NCBI RefSeq assembly: GCF_900104745.1
Contig: NZ_LT629732.1
Location: forward strand, 1-64,000
Length of the DNA: 64,000 nt
From: Actinopolymorpha singaporensis
GTDB lineage: Bacteria; Actinomycetota; Actinomycetes; Propionibacteriales; Actinopolymorphaceae
Direction: 5' to 3'
The notes under the pieces were generated by a model. The model worked only from the letters and a program-made list of their open reading frames with translations. It did no database searches and was not told the DNA's origin. Shown here piece by piece: positions 20,301-29,167 of this stretch; within the stretch, counting starts at the first letter, position 1; every line of letters starts with the position of its first letter. A program made the translations under genes and the position numbers.

Positions 20301-20989
20301 CCGCTGTCGAGCGAGCGCTGGTCGGCGACCTTGAAGGAACGGATCTCCTCCACCTCGTCGCCGAAGAACTCCACCCGCAGCGGGTGCTCCTCGGTGGGCG
20401 GGAAGACGTCGACGATGCCGCCGCGCACCGCGAACTCGCCGCGCCGCTCCACCAGGTCGACCCGGGTGTAGGCGGCGGCCGCCAGCCGGCGCACCAGGTC
20501 GTCGAGGTCGATCTCGTCGCCGACGTGCAGCCACACCGGCTCCAGGTCGGCGAGGCCCTTCACCTGCGGCTGGAGCACACTGCGTACCGGTGCCACCACG
20601 ACCTTCGGAGCCGGGGTCTCCTCCGTCGGGTGCACCAGCCGGCGCAGGACGGCCAGCCGGCGGCCCACGGTGTCCGACCGCGGGGACAGCCGCTCGTGCG
20701 GCAGCGTCTCCCACGCGGGGTAGTAGGCGGCGGCCTGCTCGTCACCGAGCAGGCTCTGCAACGTCTCGGTGAGGTCCTCGGCCTCCCGTCCGGTGGGGGT
20801 GACGGCGAGGACGGTGCGGCCGGCACCGCCGTGGTCGGGTGAGGCGGCCAGGGCGGCGATCGCGAACGGCTGCAGGGCCTTGGGTGCGGTCAGATCCAGC
20901 GGGGCGCCGGCGCCCGCCCGTGCGGTCTCCACGGCGGCGGCGAGCGCGGGATCGGCGACGACAAGCTCGACGAGTCCGGTGAGGCTCAT
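17348..20989 (-). CDS. mfd: Transcription-repair coupling factor Mfd
   Basis: Mfd removes RNA polymerase stalled at DNA damage and recruits UvrA. The protein has 1213 residues, normal for the family. The UvrB-like N-terminal region includes AWETLPHERLSPRSDTVGRR (about 100). The RNAP-interaction domain begins near 530 (LTPGDYVVHEQHGVGRY). The translocase motor has Walker A ICGDVGYGKTEIAVRAAF (about 690), VPTTLLVQQHY, the DEEQ box VVDEEQRFGVEHKEKL (about 790), TMSATPIPRTL and the TRG-type C-terminal helicase half (LRGRVGRG). The C-terminal domain follows from about 1060. The ATG at 20989 was chosen because upstream frame continuation lacks similarity and overlaps the divergent MFS region. It is on the same strand as mazG and eno but separated by about 7 kb of accessory genes. 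Confidence 0.96.
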   Translation of the reverse strand: MSLTGLVELVVADPALAAAVETARAGAGAPLDLTAPKALQPFAIAALAASPDHGGAGRTVLAVTPTGREAEDLTETLQSLLGDEQAAAYYPAWETLPHERLSPRSDTVGRRLAVLRRLVHPTEETPAPKVVVAPVRSVLQPQVKGLADLEPVWLHVGDEIDLDDLVRRLAAAAYTRVDLVERRGEFAVRGGIVDVFPPTEEHPLRVEFFGDEVEEIRSFKVADQRSLDSGEQQRLYAPPCRELLLTDQVRERAAKLAAAHPELAELFEKLANGHAVEGMESLAPVLVDDMELLVDLMPEHTHVVVAEPERVRSRAHDLVATSQEFLEASWAAAAGGGEAPIDLGPAAYRTLADVRRHSLATGLAWWSVSPFALEPDDAPPTAPLRTETGEIVALDVDVDTGAVESHAIAARAVDTYQGDTERALADVRDWIARGWRIAFVTEGHGPANRMVEVLRGNDLPARLDEHLDHAPEPSVVHVTCGRIDHGFVASTAQAVVLTEADLAGRSGASTKDMRRMPARRRRTIDPLELTPGDYVVHEQHGVGRYVEMAQRTVGTGQHRTTREYLVVEYAPSKRGQPGDRLFVPTDQLDQVTRYVGGEQPSLDRMGGSDWAKRKGRARKAVKQIAGELIKLYAARQATQGHAFGPDTPWQRELEDAFPYVETPDQLATIEDVKLDMEKTVPMDRLICGDVGYGKTEIAVRAAFKAVQDGKQVGVLVPTTLLVQQHYSTFAERFAPFPVTVRALSRFQTDKEAEEVLRGLTTGEIDVVIGTHRLLGQDVSFRDVGLIVVDEEQRFGVEHKEKLKALRASVDVLTMSATPIPRTLEMAITGIREMSTIMTPPEERHPVLTFVGAYDERQVVAAIRRELLREGQVFFVHNRVNTIEKAAARIRQLVPEARVSVGHGQMGEHQLEEVISDFWEKRADVLVCTTIVEAGLDISNANTLIVERADLFGLSQLHQLRGRVGRGRERAYAYFLYPPERPLTETAHDRLATLAQNTELGAGMAVAMKDLEIRGAGNMLGGEQSGHIADVGFDLYVRLVGEAVAEYRGDSPEEENDVKVELPIDAHLPHDYVDSQRLRLEMYQRLAAVRDEAEVDQVGEELADRYGTLPEPVVNLLEVARFRLHAKRAGLTDVTLQGSQVRFAPVDLRESQELRLMRLYPRTIVKRPAHTILVPRPATAPIGGQPLRDVELLKWAHDLVDAVLLDAPVGASSG

Positions 20990-21374
20990 GGGTTCCTTCG
21001 CGTGCGGAGGAGTGCGAATGAGGTGGAAGGCGCCACCGCGGGCGGCGCGAAACACCACGAACGCCCCGATTCGCGTGGCGAACCGGGGTTGCGTGTCCAG
21101 GCTAGCGCGACCCACCGACAGGCTCGGTCGCGGCGGAGCGGCCGTTGCTTGCGGGCTGGACGCGCCAAACTCTAGGGTCTGGCATAGCACTCGGGCGTAC
21201 GCCGCCGCATCACCGCGGCCCGCCGCTTCGCCGGCCACTTCCTCTGCCCGGGTCCTTCCTCCTCTCCGGTCCGCCGCTCCGTCACGCTGCCGTGGCGTAC
21301 CCCTCTGGCCGGCTCGGCCGACTCTCCCCCACTCCGTTCCGTACTCGCCAATCCGCACCGTGACCGGAGTCGTC
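20990..21374. other. Intergenic region between divergent mfd and MFS genes
   Basis: This 385-base gap has no supported gene. Promoters for both genes should lie here. TCTAGGGTCT near 21172 resembles a -10 for the plus strand, but the long distance to the MFS start leaves an untranslated leader of about 190 bases. No riboswitch motif was recognised. Confidence 0.5.
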
Positions 21375-22844
21375 ATGCCCTCGACATCCCTGCCGGGCGA
21401 GCCAGGCCCCCGCCGGCTGCTCGCACTGATCAGCGCCACCCAACTGCTGGCCGTGCTGGACGGGACCGCCGTCACCATCGCGCTGCCCCGGATCCAGCGC
21501 GACCTCGAACTGTCGTCCGCCGGCCTGGCCTGGGTGCTGAGCGCGTACGCCCTCGCGTTCGGGGCCCTGCTGCTCCCCTTCGGTCGCGCCGGGGACCTGC
21601 TCGGCCGGCGACGGGTGCTGGTCGCCGGAGCGGCGATGTGCACGGCCGCGTCGCTGGCCGGCGCGCTGGCACCGAGCGGTGCCTGGCTGATCGCCGCCCG
21701 GGTCGCCCAGGGCGCCGGGGCCGCCGTCGCCATGCCGGCCGCCCTCGCGCTGGTCACCACCGGCTTCGCGGCCGGGCCGGCACGCACCCGGGCGTTCACG
21801 CTGCTGGTCCTGGTGTCCGGACTGGGCGGCGTGCTCGGGATGGTGCTGGGCGGCGCGCTGACGGCGTACGGCTGGCGTTGGACGCTCCTGCTCACGGTGC
21901 CGCTCGGCCTTGCCACCGTGGCGCTCGTTCCCACCCGCCTTCCCGGCGAGGATCCCGCACCCGCCACCCGTCCGCGCGGACCGGCACCGAGCCACACGCT
22001 CTGGTCGACGCTGACATCGGCGTCCACCGCGGTCGGCGGGTTGGTCGCGCTGCTGCTCGCGCTGTCCCGGCTCACCACGCGCGGCTGGACCGACCCGGGA
22101 GCGTACGCCCTCCTCGGCCTGGCCGGCCTACTGCTGGCGGTGTTCGTCCGGGCCGACCCGCGGTCGCCGAGGTCGCTGCTGCCGTACGTCCCGCTGCGCG
22201 ACCGCGACCGGCTGGCGGTGTGCGGAACGATGTTCGCGATGGGTGCGGCCCTCCTGGCCACGACGTACGGGCTGACGCTGTTCGTGCAGGACGTGCTGGG
22301 GTACGGGCCGCTGCGCGCCGGGATCGCGTTCCTGCCGTCCAGCCTCGGGCTGCTGGCGGCGGCACCGCTGGCGGCGCATCTGTCCGGGAGGATGCCCGCG
22401 CGACTGCTGGGCGGATTCGGCGGGATCGGCTGTGCTGCCGGCATGGGCTGGCTCGCGCTGGCCGAACCGGGCACGCACTACGTCACCGGGCTGCTCGGCC
22501 CGATGACGCTGATCGCCGTGTGCCGCGAGCTCGCGTTCGTGCCCCTCACCCTGGCCGCCATGGACGGAGTGGAGTCCGGCGACGCCGGCGGGATGTCGGC
22601 CGTGCTCAACACCATGCTGCAGGTGGGCGGCGCGCTCGGAGTCGCGGTGCTGAGCGCCCTGCCGGCGCAGCCCGCGTTCGCCGCGGCCGCGGCCACCACC
22701 GCCGCGGCCGCCGGTTTGGTGCTGCTCTCCCGGCGCGGGCGAACTCCCCTACGCGGACGCGCGCTCGGCGAGCGTCAGCGCGCGGGTTCGCCCGGGTCGG
22801 CCGACCGCACCGAGGCGGCCGCTGACCGCCACACCGGCGGCTGA
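21375..22844 (+). CDS. MFS multidrug-type transporter (DHA2/EmrB-like)
   Basis: This is a 489-residue protein with about 14 transmembrane helices, as in proton-driven DHA2 drug exporters. Visible signatures are motif D1-like LDGTAVTIALPRIQRDL in helix 1, motif A in FGRAGDLLGRRRVL (loop 2-3), and motif C-like GGVLGMVLGGALTAYGWRW in helix 5. The substrate is unknown. The start is ATG 21375; an in-frame GTG at 21360 is possible. Its last 70 bases overlap the 3' end of the sulfotransferase gene on the other strand, so the final Arg-rich residues are coded on both strands. Confidence 0.9.
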   Translation: MPSTSLPGEPGPRRLLALISATQLLAVLDGTAVTIALPRIQRDLELSSAGLAWVLSAYALAFGALLLPFGRAGDLLGRRRVLVAGAAMCTAASLAGALAPSGAWLIAARVAQGAGAAVAMPAALALVTTGFAAGPARTRAFTLLVLVSGLGGVLGMVLGGALTAYGWRWTLLLTVPLGLATVALVPTRLPGEDPAPATRPRGPAPSHTLWSTLTSASTAVGGLVALLLALSRLTTRGWTDPGAYALLGLAGLLLAVFVRADPRSPRSLLPYVPLRDRDRLAVCGTMFAMGAALLATTYGLTLFVQDVLGYGPLRAGIAFLPSSLGLLAAAPLAAHLSGRMPARLLGGFGGIGCAAGMGWLALAEPGTHYVTGLLGPMTLIAVCRELAFVPLTLAAMDGVESGDAGGMSAVLNTMLQVGGALGVAVLSALPAQPAFAAAAATTAAAAGLVLLSRRGRTPLRGRALGERQRAGSPGSADRTEAAADRHTGG

Positions 22845-23746
22845 CCGAGCAGCTGCGCGAGCTCCTCGTCGTACGGCGCGAAGTAGTCGTCCAGGCGGCG
22901 GCGGAGCGGTTCGGGCAGCGGCTTGCCGGGGCGGGCGTTGTACCGCTCGAAGGACGCCGGTCGCCAGGCGGGCAGGCCGAGGAAGTCGAGGATGCCCGCG
23001 AAGACGGGTTCGGGCCGGGCGGAGAAGTCCTCGCTCGCGACCACGTGCACCTGCCCGGGGTCGAAGACGTCGTACAGCCGCCGCAACTGTTCGACGTAGC
23101 GCCCGCGGGTGAGGTAGGCGTGGTGACGATGGGAGTGACTGACGTAGCGCGGGTCGGTCCGCAGCCGCTCCTCCTCACCGGCGAGCCGGCTCTCCTCCAG
23201 CTCCAGCGCTCCCTCGAACGTCGGCTCGGTGTCGAAGCCCCGCGCCACCGCGTGCTTGTAGGCGGAGTAGGCGCGCTCGACCGGATCCCGCAGCATGACG
23301 ATCAGGCGTACGTCGGGCAGGTCCTGGCTGATCCTCGGCAGCGCCAGCGGGTGGTAGAGGTAGTAGCCGCTGGACTCCATCGCCTGGGGTTCGGGTGGCC
23401 CGGACGCACCACCCGTGAGCGGGAGACGCGCGCCGGCCGCGCGGCGGCGGGCGGTGGCCCGCAGCGGGAAATGCCCGCGGTACCACTCCGGGCCGTGGTG
23501 GTAGCCGAGGTCGAAGTAGTTGATCCCCTTGTGCAGCACGGGTCCGGCCACCACCGGATGGGCGATCAGCGCGCGGTGCAGCGCCGTGGTGCCGCACCGC
23601 TGACCGCCGATCACGAGGAACGAGGGCAGCAGCCGGTGGCTCGCGGTGAGCCGTCCGAACGTGACGCTCACCTTCCGGCCCGCTTCCTTCACCCACTGCG
23701 GCGCGGACGAACGCAACGGCTCCTTGCCCGTGCCGGTTCCCTGCAT
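22775..23746 (-). CDS. PAPS-dependent sulfotransferase
   Basis: This is a 323-residue cytoplasmic enzyme of the Sulfotransfer family, resembling heparan/carbohydrate sulfotransferases. The 5'-phosphosulfate loop is FLVIGGQRCGTTALHRALIA (about residues 40-60), with the conserved Thr pair. The 3'-phosphate site is VMLRDPVERAYSAYKHAV (about 150-167, with Arg and Ser). A typical HYxHL-like pairing is seen in DLGYHHGPEWYRGHF. It lies at the edge of the polysaccharide locus and probably sulfates a surface glycan. The start, ATG 23746, is 14 bases after the upstream lipoprotein stop. The 3' end overlaps the MFS gene by 70 bases. Confidence 0.9.
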   Translation of the reverse strand: MQGTGTGKEPLRSSAPQWVKEAGRKVSVTFGRLTASHRLLPSFLVIGGQRCGTTALHRALIAHPVVAGPVLHKGINYFDLGYHHGPEWYRGHFPLRATARRRAAGARLPLTGGASGPPEPQAMESSGYYLYHPLALPRISQDLPDVRLIVMLRDPVERAYSAYKHAVARGFDTEPTFEGALELEESRLAGEEERLRTDPRYVSHSHRHHAYLTRGRYVEQLRRLYDVFDPGQVHVVASEDFSARPEPVFAGILDFLGLPAWRPASFERYNARPGKPLPEPLRRRLDDYFAPYDEELAQLLGQPPVWRSAAASVRSADPGEPAR

Positions 23747-23760
23747 GCTCACGGGCCTGC

Positions 23761-24546
23761 TCACCGGTCGCGTACCTCCAGCACCAGGCTGGCCTGTCCC
23801 TTGGTCTCGTGCAGCCGGAACTGCGCGCGGCGGGTCACGCCGACGCCGAACTTCAGGCTGCCCGCGACGTTGTGCACCAACAGGATCTCGCGCACCTGCG
23901 GCTGCCCGGGCGTGAGGTCCGGCGGCACGGCCAGCCGGCCCCGGACGTTGGGGTTGGTCAGCTTGAACGACACCTCGAGGTAGGCGTTCCCCTCCACCGC
24001 GATCGGGTCGTCCTCGGGGTGGGCACGTACTACGTCGACGTACCGGACCTCGTACTTCGGCACGACCTCGGTGCCGGCGAAGCGGAACGTCACCGTCTCC
24101 GACCCCTGCCCGCGCGCGGTGGTCAGCCCGACCAGGCGTGCCCGGGCCGTGCTGGTGTTGGTCCGCGGCTTCACGCTGAACACCTTGGCGGGTACGGGTA
24201 CGGGTGCGGGGCTGGGCGTCCTGGTCGGCACGGGAAGCTCCCGCTTCCGGGTGGGCGCCTTCGGCTCCGACCCGTCGTCGTCCCCGGAAACCTGGACGAC
24301 CTTCCTCGTGGGCGTCGAGGTCGCGGTGGGCTCGGCCGTGGCGGTCGGCGTGGCCGGAGGGGTCGTTCGCGAGGACCCGGCGGGCGCCCCCTGTGCGGCC
24401 GGGTGTCCGGACTCGTTGTCGCCGGTGGAGTTCGCGCACGCGCCGAGGCCGACGACGAGCACCGAGACGGCCAGCAGGGCACCTACCTTCCGGGCGGTGC
24501 TCCTGCCCCGGCTGGGCGGGTTCTCGATGGTGGCGTGGGAGGTCAC
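23761..24546 (-). CDS. AMIN-like domain lipoprotein
   Basis: This is a 261-residue exported lipoprotein. A hydrophobic signal segment ends in the lipobox VGLGAC (Cys about 38). A Thr/Pro-rich spacer follows. A C-terminal domain from about residue 145 resembles the AMIN-like fold, with strands such as ETVTFRFAGTEVVPKYEVRYVD, EGNAYLEVSFKL and VGVTRRAQFRLHETKGQASLVLEVRD. AMIN-type domains bind cell-envelope glycans in other proteins, so polysaccharide or peptidoglycan contact is plausible. GTG 24546 overlaps the stop of the beta-propeller gene (GTGA), indicating translational coupling. Confidence 0.8.
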   Translation of the reverse strand: MTSHATIENPPSRGRSTARKVGALLAVSVLVVGLGACANSTGDNESGHPAAQGAPAGSSRTTPPATPTATAEPTATSTPTRKVVQVSGDDDGSEPKAPTRKRELPVPTRTPSPAPVPVPAKVFSVKPRTNTSTARARLVGLTTARGQGSETVTFRFAGTEVVPKYEVRYVDVVRAHPEDDPIAVEGNAYLEVSFKLTNPNVRGRLAVPPDLTPGQPQVREILLVHNVAGSLKFGVGVTRRAQFRLHETKGQASLVLEVRDR

Positions 24547-27383
24547 GATCGGGCTCCGATCAGGAAGGACCACATGGTGGCCTGAGCGCTCGCTGAGTCG
24601 GCGGTCGCGGTCAGCCCGCCCGCCGTGGTCGTGCCGGCGGCGACGGTGCTCTCGGTCGCCAGCGTGGTGATGTGGCCACCGCCGGTGCCGGTCGCGCTGC
24701 GGCGCACCTCCTGCCCGGCCGGGCCGGTCAGCGCCGTGGTGGCCGAGGACTTCTCGGCCCAGTAGCTGACCAGCCGCGGCGCGGTGCCGGCCGGCACCGC
24801 GAGCGTCGGGGTGGTGTGGGTGGTCCCGGACGCGGTCTCCGACCTGCCCGCGGCACCGAGTATCACGAGGTTGTCACCGCGGTAGGCGAGCAGTGTCAGG
24901 TCGCCCTTGACATAGATGGAGGTGGTCACCGTCACCGACGTTCCGGCGTCACCGGCCGCGGCCACCTTCTGCCAGCCGCGGGTCACCATGCCGTTGGTCT
25001 GCTGGGGCGCGACGTCGGACCAGCCGGTGACACCGGTGGGCCCGGAGATGGTGGCCGTCACGTCGTTGAACGAGGCCAGGAGCAGCAACCGGTCACCGGA
25101 CTGCACGGAGGACGGAACGGTCACCTTGTGGGCCGTGGCGTTGCCGTTGGCTCCGGCCACCCCGACGAACTCCACCCCGGTCGGCACCGTCGTGGTCGTC
25201 ACCGTGTAGTTCGTCGTCGAGGTGGCGCCTTTGTCGTCGGTCACGGTGAGCCGGACGACCTGGTCGGCGGCGGTGGCGAAGGTGTGCGAGACCGTCGCGC
25301 CGTCGCCGGTGGTGCCGTCGCCGAAGTCCCAGGAGTACTTCGCGATCGTGCCGTCGGAGTCGTGCGACGCCGTACCGCTGAAGGTGCACACGAGGTACCG
25401 GCAGTCACCCGTGGCCACCGCCACGGGTGGGTCGTTGACCGCCGGGGCACCCTGGGTGGACACGAACATCGCCCGCGACCGCCAGTTGAGCCCGTCGATC
25501 GAGGGACCGCTGACGATGCGGACCGTGCCCGACACCAGCTGGTCGTTCAGGAAGTCCACCCGGCGCAGGTTGCCGTCGACCGAACTGCCCCAGTAGAGGC
25601 GGCCGTTGGAATAGAACATCCCCGTCACCTTGGAGAAGTCGATCTGCGGCGTGCTGGCCGAGGCGATGAACCGCTGGGCGCCCACCACGTAGCTCTCCAC
25701 CGTGAACCTGCGGTAGTACAGCGAGGTCGAGCCGGCGACGGTGTAGTAGAGCCGGCCGTCCTTCCAGAACATCCCGGTCGCCGCCGCGACGTCGTTGTGC
25801 CAGGCCGTGTCGTTGACGATCTGGTCGGCCAGGGTGATCGGCGTGGCGGTGCCGTAGCTCGTCCCGTCGAAGGTGCGCCGGTTGAACACTCCGTTGGACC
25901 AGCCGGTGTAGATCTGGTTGCCGAGCATGAAGGCTCCGCGCACGCTCGTCCAGTCGATGCCGCCACCGGGAACACTTCTACTGGGGCCGGAGGAGGTTTC
26001 GGTGACGGCCCGCACCACCGGGAGGTTGGCGGTCGTGGGTACGACGTACACGTCACCGGGAATCGTGCCGACCGCCGGCCGCGGCGGTGTGGTGCCGCCC
26101 GCGATCGGCAGGAAGCCGATCCGGGCGTGGTACTCCCAGTTGCCGAGCCGGTCGGTGTCGCTGCCCACCCACAACCCCGCCGAGGTGGCCAACATGTCGA
26201 ACACGCCGACGCCCTTGGTGCGGCCGGGGTTCCACTGGAACGGCAGGCCGGTCTGCGGGTCCAGGGCCGCGATGCCCTCCCTGCTCACCGCGCCCGGACC
26301 TGCCTTGTCGGCGGCCCACGGGTTGTTGTGCCAGCGGAAGTGGCCACCGACGTAGACCGCGGCGCCGGTCACCGCCACCGCGTAGGTCGTGTCGCCGCCG
26401 GTGTACTCGGCCCAGGTCGGGGTGATGCCGGTACCACGGGTGCGGGTCTCGAACCGGCTGTTGGTGTCGCAGGCCTTGGGTGGCCCACCCGAGTACGCCC
26501 CGGTCGTGGTGACGACGAAGTAGGTGCCGTCGGGTGAGATGTCGATGTCACGCATGTAGGAGTCGAACGACGGCGAACAGACCGACGTGAAGAAGTCCGT
26601 CCGCCAGTTGGCGACCGACGCCGAGGCGCCGCCGATGTCCAGCATCGCGATCTGCGTGCGGGACTGCCCGCCGACGACGGTGAAGTTGCCGATGGCGACC
26701 AACGTGGAACGATCCGGAGTGACGTCCATCTTCATGACCTGGAGCACGCCGCCGTTCTGCGGGCCGGCGAACTGCACCTGGTCGAAGGGGTCGTACGCGC
26801 CGGTGGTCGCGTTGATCGTCGCCAGACCCGGCTGGACGTGCCCGTTGACGCGGGTGAACGTGCCGGCGATCCACAACCGGCTGCCCACAAGACGCATGTC
26901 CTTGATCCGGCCGTCGAGCACCGGGCTGGTGAAGCCCGCTGTCAACTGGCCGTTGGCAACGTTGATCTTCGCGGTGCTCTTCGCCGGCTGACCGTTGATC
27001 GTGTTGAAGAAGCCGCCGGCGAACACCGTCGAACCGTCGGCCGACACGATCAGTGTCGTCACCTCGCCGTCGGCTCTGGGATTGAACGTCGTACTGACGA
27101 CTCCGGTCGTGGCACTGAAGGCGACGAGGTTGGAGCGGTTGTAGATGGTCGTTCCGTCGGCGGAACTCACCTGGGAGAACTCCCCGCCCAGAATGATCAT
27201 GCCGCCGACCTGGACGATCGACATGACCCGCCCGTCGAGCACGTGCGGTGTCCAGTTGACCGGGTTGTCGCTGACGACCTTCGACTGCGGAACCTGGACC
27301 GCCGAGGCCTGGGACGGCAACACGACCGTCGCCAGCGCGACCAGCACGAGGGCAGCGGCGACACGCATGCGGCGCAGCAACAC
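24543..27383 (-). CDS. Secreted beta-propeller and PKD-domain protein
   Basis: This is a 946-residue exported protein. A signal peptide (VLVALATVVLPSQASA, cleaved after ASA near residue 28) leads into about 600 residues of repeated blades with motifs such as VLDGRVMSIVQVGGMIILGG, FNPRADGEVTTLIVSADGS and LDGRIKDMRLVGSRLWIAG, that is, DUF5122-type propeller repeats. A PKD domain follows at about 650-730 (PPVAVA, FSGTASHDSDGTIAKYSWDF, GDGTT). A C-terminal beta-sandwich (about 735-946) has no named family. There is no catalytic motif; it is probably an extracellular structural or binding protein. GTG 27383 is given as the start; ATG 27368 is equally possible. It is divergent from the polymerase gene. 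Confidence 0.85.
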   Translation of the reverse strand: MLLRRMRVAAALVLVALATVVLPSQASAVQVPQSKVVSDNPVNWTPHVLDGRVMSIVQVGGMIILGGEFSQVSSADGTTIYNRSNLVAFSATTGVVSTTFNPRADGEVTTLIVSADGSTVFAGGFFNTINGQPAKSTAKINVANGQLTAGFTSPVLDGRIKDMRLVGSRLWIAGTFTRVNGHVQPGLATINATTGAYDPFDQVQFAGPQNGGVLQVMKMDVTPDRSTLVAIGNFTVVGGQSRTQIAMLDIGGASASVANWRTDFFTSVCSPSFDSYMRDIDISPDGTYFVVTTTGAYSGGPPKACDTNSRFETRTRGTGITPTWAEYTGGDTTYAVAVTGAAVYVGGHFRWHNNPWAADKAGPGAVSREGIAALDPQTGLPFQWNPGRTKGVGVFDMLATSAGLWVGSDTDRLGNWEYHARIGFLPIAGGTTPPRPAVGTIPGDVYVVPTTANLPVVRAVTETSSGPSRSVPGGGIDWTSVRGAFMLGNQIYTGWSNGVFNRRTFDGTSYGTATPITLADQIVNDTAWHNDVAAATGMFWKDGRLYYTVAGSTSLYYRRFTVESYVVGAQRFIASASTPQIDFSKVTGMFYSNGRLYWGSSVDGNLRRVDFLNDQLVSGTVRIVSGPSIDGLNWRSRAMFVSTQGAPAVNDPPVAVATGDCRYLVCTFSGTASHDSDGTIAKYSWDFGDGTTGDGATVSHTFATAADQVVRLTVTDDKGATSTTNYTVTTTTVPTGVEFVGVAGANGNATAHKVTVPSSVQSGDRLLLLASFNDVTATISGPTGVTGWSDVAPQQTNGMVTRGWQKVAAAGDAGTSVTVTTSIYVKGDLTLLAYRGDNLVILGAAGRSETASGTTHTTPTLAVPAGTAPRLVSYWAEKSSATTALTGPAGQEVRRSATGTGGGHITTLATESTVAAGTTTAGGLTATADSASAQATMWSFLIGARS

Positions 27384-27673
27384 GAGTTCCCCCCAAGGAA
27401 CGAAACCCCGCCGGCACCTCAGGGTTGGAGGTGAGATGTCGGCCAGCGCGGCAAGATGCCGCGTATGCGTGAATGGTGCCAGTCCAAGTCCCCCAGGACC
27501 ACAAAAGTAACCATATCTTTCTGAACGACACCGATGGCCGGACTCGTCTCGTATCCTCGGGGATGGTCAGGGGCAGATCGGTGCAGGTCACACAGTCCGG
27601 CGACGGTGCAACTTCCCTGCCCCGAACGACGGCCCGGTCGGCCTTCGCACAACCCACCCTGGGAGGCCACCCG
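27384..27673. promoter_or_regulatory. Divergent promoter region, AT-richer than its surroundings
   Basis: This separates the beta-propeller gene (minus) from the polymerase gene (plus). The AT-rich core 27501-27526 contains AACCATATCTTTCTGAAC, which shares 13 of 18 positions with 34064-34081 in the other divergent region of the locus. A common regulator site or promoter element is possible. Confidence 0.35.
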
Positions 27674-29167
27674 GTGCGGGACGAGCAGCGCGAGAGTGCG
27701 CGGAACGCCATGCTCACAACGCGCCCGGCGACAACTCCTCCGTCGACGGATCCAGCAGCGACGTCCGCGACGCCACCGGCTGCGACGACACGGGCCACGA
27801 CGGTGACGCCTCCGGTGGGCACCGGGTCGGCCGGTTCGTGGACCACCCCGAGGGTGTTCAGGCCCGGGTGGCCGCTGACGGCGTTGTTCCTGCTGTTCCC
27901 GTTGTGGTGGGTACTCGGCCTCACGTCGTTCGCGTTCGTCATCTTCGCTGTGCCGCTCGCCGTCGAACTCCTTCGCCGGCGGGGACTGCGCGTACCCCGC
28001 GGCTTCGGCACCTGGCTGCTGTTCCTGGCCTGGATGCTGGCCGGCGCGACCATGCTGTGGAGCGACGCACCCACCGGCGAACCCGGTGGCGGGGGCGCCG
28101 GGCGGCTGATGGTGTTCGGCTTCCGCGCCGCGATGTACCTCGCCGCGACCGTCTTCCTGCTCTACGTGGTGAACGCCGACGAGCGCCGGCTGCCGACCCG
28201 TCGGGTGCTGCGGCTACTGGGGTTCATGTTCGTCGTCACCACGTGTGGCGGGCTGCTCGGCGTCGTGGCGCCAGGGTTCGAGTTTCGCTCGGTGCTGGAG
28301 TTGGTGCTGCCGCACGCGGTGGCCGCCAACTCGTTCATCAACCCGATGATCCATCCGGCTGCGGCCGAGACGCAGAACATCCTCGGGTACGCAGAGGGCC
28401 GGCCGATCGCGCCGTTCGCGTTCGCCAACTCCTGGGGCGCCAACTATTCGCTGTACCTGCCGTTCTTCCTGCTGGCGTGGTTCGGTCCCGACGCGGGGTG
28501 GCGGCGCAGGCTGGCGCCGATCGTCCTGTTGCTCAGTCTGGTGCCGGTGGTCTACTCGCTGAACCGCGGACTGTGGGGGGCACTCGGCGTCGGCATCCTC
28601 TACCTCGCGCTGCGGCTGGCCGCGATGGGCAGGGTGTGGGCGTTGCAGGCCGTGGTGGCGGCGCTCCTGCTCGGCGCCATCGCGTTCGTCGCCAGCCCGC
28701 TCGGCACGATGGTGCAGGCCCGGCTCAACGCACCGCACTCCAACGAACGCCGGTCCCAGCTCGCCACCGACACCGTACGCAACGTGGTGGAGGGATCGCC
28801 GGCCCTCGGCTTCGGATCGACCCGGAAGGTACGCGGCAGCTACTTCTCCATCGCCGGCGGATCGACACCGGACTGTCCGGCCTGCGGTGTGCCGCCGCTC
28901 GGCACGCAGGGCCAGCTGTGGATGGTCGTCTTCTCCCAGGGGCTGGTGGGCCTCGCGCTGTTCCTGTACTTCTTCGCCCGGCGGTTCATCGCGCACTGCC
29001 GAGATCGTGCGGCGCTGTGCATCGCGGGGTGCGTCACGCTCATCTTCTGGGCCATCGAGCTGTTTGTCTACGACACTCTCGACGCCCCGCTGATCACGGT
29101 GATGATCGCGGTGGGGCTGATGGCGCGGATGCCGCGGACGGAACGAAGGGCAGAGGGGGCGCGATGA
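27674..29167 (+). CDS. Wzy/O-antigen-ligase-like polysaccharide polymerase
   Basis: This is a 497-residue integral membrane protein. After a 60-residue Thr/Pro-rich cytoplasmic start come about ten hydrophobic helices (LTALFLLFPLWWVLGLTSFA onward) and a large extracellular loop between late helices containing NERRSQLATDTVRNVVEGSP and GFGSTRKV. This layout, with a periplasmic-side loop near the C-terminus, is that of O-antigen polymerases and ligases (WaaL/Wzy). It would join repeat units outside the membrane. GTG 27674 was chosen because GGGAGG lies seven bases upstream; ATG 27710 is an alternative. The stop overlaps the next start (ATGA). Confidence 0.8.
   Translation: MRDEQRESARNAMLTTRPATTPPSTDPAATSATPPAATTRATTVTPPVGTGSAGSWTTPRVFRPGWPLTALFLLFPLWWVLGLTSFAFVIFAVPLAVELLRRRGLRVPRGFGTWLLFLAWMLAGATMLWSDAPTGEPGGGGAGRLMVFGFRAAMYLAATVFLLYVVNADERRLPTRRVLRLLGFMFVVTTCGGLLGVVAPGFEFRSVLELVLPHAVAANSFINPMIHPAAAETQNILGYAEGRPIAPFAFANSWGANYSLYLPFFLLAWFGPDAGWRRRLAPIVLLLSLVPVVYSLNRGLWGALGVGILYLALRLAAMGRVWALQAVVAALLLGAIAFVASPLGTMVQARLNAPHSNERRSQLATDTVRNVVEGSPALGFGSTRKVRGSYFSIAGGSTPDCPACGVPPLGTQGQLWMVVFSQGLVGLALFLYFFARRFIAHCRDRAALCIAGCVTLIFWAIELFVYDTLDAPLITVMIAVGLMARMPRTERRAEGAR

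Noticed and set aside
17348-22474. A 1708-residue extension of Mfd
   Set aside because: Residues upstream of MSLTGLVELVV have no Mfd similarity and run antisense through the MFS gene; the 1213-residue form fits the family.
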